DNA of 64,000 nucleotides from positions 474,001 to 538,000 of the forward strand of contig JADJTG010000013.1 in assembly GCA_016711285.1 (NCBI GenBank), read 5' to 3'. This stretch comes from Sphingobacteriales bacterium (GTDB lineage Bacteria > Bacteroidota > Bacteroidia > Chitinophagales > UBA2359). Both the position numbers and the translations under genes were made by a program. Positions 62,317-64,000 of the stretch are shown here, piece by piece. Position 1 is the first letter of the stretch. The number at the start of each line of letters is the position of its first letter. A model generated the notes under the pieces. It saw only the letters and a program-made list of their open reading frames with translations. It searched no databases and was not told the DNA's origin.

Positions 62317-63567
62317 ATGCGTTCTGATTATGACTTATTAATCGTCACCACCTCCCGCTTAGATAATCCGGTGACGGCTCCTATTTATTCTTTGGCAAAA
62401 GAATTTGCGCGTACCAACCGCATTTTTTATATAGAACACCCCTACACTTGGAAAGATTACTGGCAAGGCAAAAACGACCCCATTATCAAGGGCAAAAAAG
62501 AGGCACTTATAAAGGGCACTTCTTACTACCGCCACCTGAATGGCTGGTCAAAAAATCTGTATGCCATCACGCCGGAACTCACGCTGCCCATTAACTGGCT
62601 GCCCGATGGCGCACTCTACGACACGCTGGCAAAACGCAACGATGCAGTATTGTTCAGAACTGTTATGAAAACCTTAAAAGAATTTGATGTAAAAAAATTC
62701 ATTTTAATCAATTCTTTTGACCCTTTTTTCGGCAGATTTTTTCCAAAAGATTTTAAGCCGATCTTAGATATTTACCAAACCATCGACTCCATTGCCGGAG
62801 AGCCGTATATTGCCCGACACGGTGTGCGCCTTGAAGCGGAGCACGCCCGCCGCGCCGATATATTTCTGACCACTTCCAAAAAACTGCAAGAGCAATACAC
62901 CACCCTTACGCCCAATGCCCGCCAACTATCCAATGGTGTAGATTTGGAAGTATTTGAAAAAGCCGTTTCGCCACCTGCCCCTGCTTTGCCGCGTCCGGCA
63001 GATATGAAAGATTTAAAGGGAAAAATCATTTGTTATTTTGGTCATTTGGACAGCCTCCGCATTGATTTTGAACTGATGAAAAAATCGGCTTTGGCATATC
63101 CCGACATTCAATTTGTGTATATCGGACCCATTCACGGCGAAGAATACAAAGAGCGCGGCTTGGATAAGTTGCCGAATGTGCATTTTTTGGGTAGAAAACC
63201 TTTTTTAGAATTACCCGCTTATTTGCAGCATGTAGATGCTACCATTATTCCGTACAAACTCAACGATTTGACGAGCAATATTTATCCGCTCAAATTCAAC
63301 GAGTGTTTGGCTTTGGGTAAGCCGGTTATCGTTACGCATTTTTCCAAAGATTTGGAAGACTACGCCGATGGTATTTATATTGCCCGCGATGCCGACCATT
63401 TTGTGTCTTTGCTCAACACGGCACTGCATCACGACACGCCGGAACGCTACAAAGACCGTTGGGAGCGCAGCCGTGCCAACTCGTGGGAAAACCGCGCCGA
63501 ACAATTTTGGAAAATCGTTGAGCCATTTTTACAAGCCAAAGAAGGCAAGCAGGTGAAAGTAGTTTAA
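62317..63567 (+). CDS. Glycosyltransferase, GT4-like
   Basis: About 416 residues. An N-terminal Rossmann domain (YDLLIVTTSRLDNPVTAPIY, FILINSFDPFFGRFFPKDF) is followed by the C-terminal GT-B domain (GKIICYFGHLDSLRIDFELM, FVYIGPIHGEEYKERGL, HFLGRKPFLELPAYLQHVDA) and the family signature PLKFNECLALGKPVIVTHFS for nucleotide-sugar binding. It probably transfers a sugar to a cell-surface glycan or lipid; the acceptor is unknown. I use the ATG at 62317 (MRSDYDLL), giving a 112-bp divergent spacer; an in-frame start at 62215 would reach into it without conservation. Confidence 0.88.
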   Translation: MRSDYDLLIVTTSRLDNPVTAPIYSLAKEFARTNRIFYIEHPYTWKDYWQGKNDPIIKGKKEALIKGTSYYRHLNGWSKNLYAITPELTLPINWLPDGALYDTLAKRNDAVLFRTVMKTLKEFDVKKFILINSFDPFFGRFFPKDFKPILDIYQTIDSIAGEPYIARHGVRLEAEHARRADIFLTTSKKLQEQYTTLTPNARQLSNGVDLEVFEKAVSPPAPALPRPADMKDLKGKIICYFGHLDSLRIDFELMKKSALAYPDIQFVYIGPIHGEEYKERGLDKLPNVHFLGRKPFLELPAYLQHVDATIIPYKLNDLTSNIYPLKFNECLALGKPVIVTHFSKDLEDYADGIYIARDADHFVSLLNTALHHDTPERYKDRWERSRANSWENRAEQFWKIVEPFLQAKEGKQVKVV

Positions 63568-63657
63568 ATACGCGCCGTCTTGGGTTTTTGTAATAGTTTG
63601 CAGCAAAAGAGTTTTTTTTAAAAAGAACAAAATCAGGTTGCAAAAATCATATTCAAT

Positions 63658-63690
63658 AAAAAAAGGAAAGCACAAGGCTTTCCTTTTTTT
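63658..63690 (+). terminator. Terminator after the GT4-like gene
   Basis: aaaaaaaggaaagc and gctttccttttttt form an almost perfect stem around acaag, with a T tail. Confidence 0.9.
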
Positions 63691-63841
63691 ATTTTCTCTC
63701 ACTCCGCCGAACTTTGTGGGAATTTATACCATCTATAAAACAGATATAGTCCAATATTTACGAAATGGATTTTTTATTAATTTTGAACTATAAAATATTT
63801 ATATATGTCTTTTCTGGGTAAATACTGAATTACACAAAGAT
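63691..63841. other. Intergenic region
   Basis: AT-rich, no gene recognised. It precedes the small ORF at 63842. Confidence 0.5.
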
Positions 63842-63976
63842 ATGAAGTATATTACTTTGGTGAAATATGTACAACGAAACTTTAATACCAAAATAAAAGT
63901 TGCCCGAAAAAGTCATGTCAAAAAAGATGAAAAGGCAGTGGAGGCTTTTAAAAAAACTTCCATCAAAAGTGTATAA
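63842..63976 (+). CDS. 44-residue basic ORF, possible IS630-type transposase fragment
   Basis: Reads MKYITLVKYVQRNFNTKIKV, then ARKSHVKKDEKAVEAFKKTS, ending IKSV. The RKSHVKKDEKAVEAFKK stretch resembles the segment just before the DDE domain in IS630-family transposases, so this may be a decayed piece rather than a gene. The match is from memory of the family pattern and weak. Confidence 0.3.
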   Translation: MKYITLVKYVQRNFNTKIKVARKSHVKKDEKAVEAFKKTSIKSV

Positions 63977-64000
63977 ACCTTTTACTTTCAGTAAGTTTTC

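Noticed and set aside
1..64000. tRNA, rRNA and toxin-antitoxin genes
   Set aside because: I looked for tRNA-like GTTCGA arms, rRNA stretches and small paired antitoxin-toxin frames and saw none that could be supported by eye.

Overview
The window comes from a member of the Bacteroidota, most like the Saprospiria/Chitinophagia/Sphingobacteriales side of the phylum; no finer placement is supported. The evidence is a set of large secreted proteins ending in type IX secretion (T9SS) sorting domains, DUF3109 and DUF4293 proteins, a PorE-like envelope protein, TAnnTTTG-type promoter boxes and few Shine-Dalgarno sites. Most genes are complete. Six native genes (an M4 peptidase, infB, map, a porin, a sensor kinase and an M14 carboxypeptidase) are each split by one single-base indel, mostly in homopolymers. 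This looks more like residual assembly error than decay, because infB and map are normally essential.

Layout. 1-9.7 kb: the 3' part of a repeat-rich T9SS adhesin-like protein, three small conserved genes (DUF3109, DUF4293, outer-membrane barrel), a run of three genes (thioredoxin-like T9SS protein, MbnH/MauG-like di-heme peroxidase, MbnP-like T9SS protein), and a PLP-dependent cysteine/cystathionine synthase. 9.7-15.6 kb, minus strand: a two-domain membrane glycosyltransferase, a thermolysin-family M4 peptidase and a lipoprotein. 15.9-27.2 kb, plus strand: gene-expression genes rimP-nusA-infB, map, infA-rpmJ-rpsM-rpsK-rpsD-rpoA-rplQ and gatC. 27.2-31.6 kb: an ABC ATPase, an Ogt-type methyltransferase, a decayed IS4-family element, a B12-binding domain protein, a small hypothetical and a thiolase. 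31.9-40.5 kb, minus strand: two secreted or envelope proteins, gyrB, a PorE-like protein with a SPOR-like end, and a beta-helix T9SS protein. 40.7-43.9 kb: a PaaE-like reductase, pfkA and an N-acetylglucosamine-kinase-like ATPase, followed by a possible MITE.

44.3-56.6 kb is the most interesting part. It reads as a short-chain fatty-acid uptake and activation locus: acs (divergent), an orphan IS1 InsA-like zinc-finger/HTH protein, a porin, an MHS-family permease with a small membrane partner, a CrbS/CbrA-like kinase (SLC5 transporter domain plus histidine kinase), and 8 bp downstream a response-regulator receiver domain fused directly to a second acetyl/propionyl-CoA synthetase. A small hypothetical gene and a hotdog thioesterase follow. 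In the known CrbS/CrbR system the regulator controls acs transcription. Here the receiver is on the enzyme itself, so the kinase may control acyl-CoA synthesis directly. 56.9-62.2 kb holds two tandem, paralogous T9SS zinc carboxypeptidases; 62.3-63.6 kb holds a divergent glycosyltransferase.
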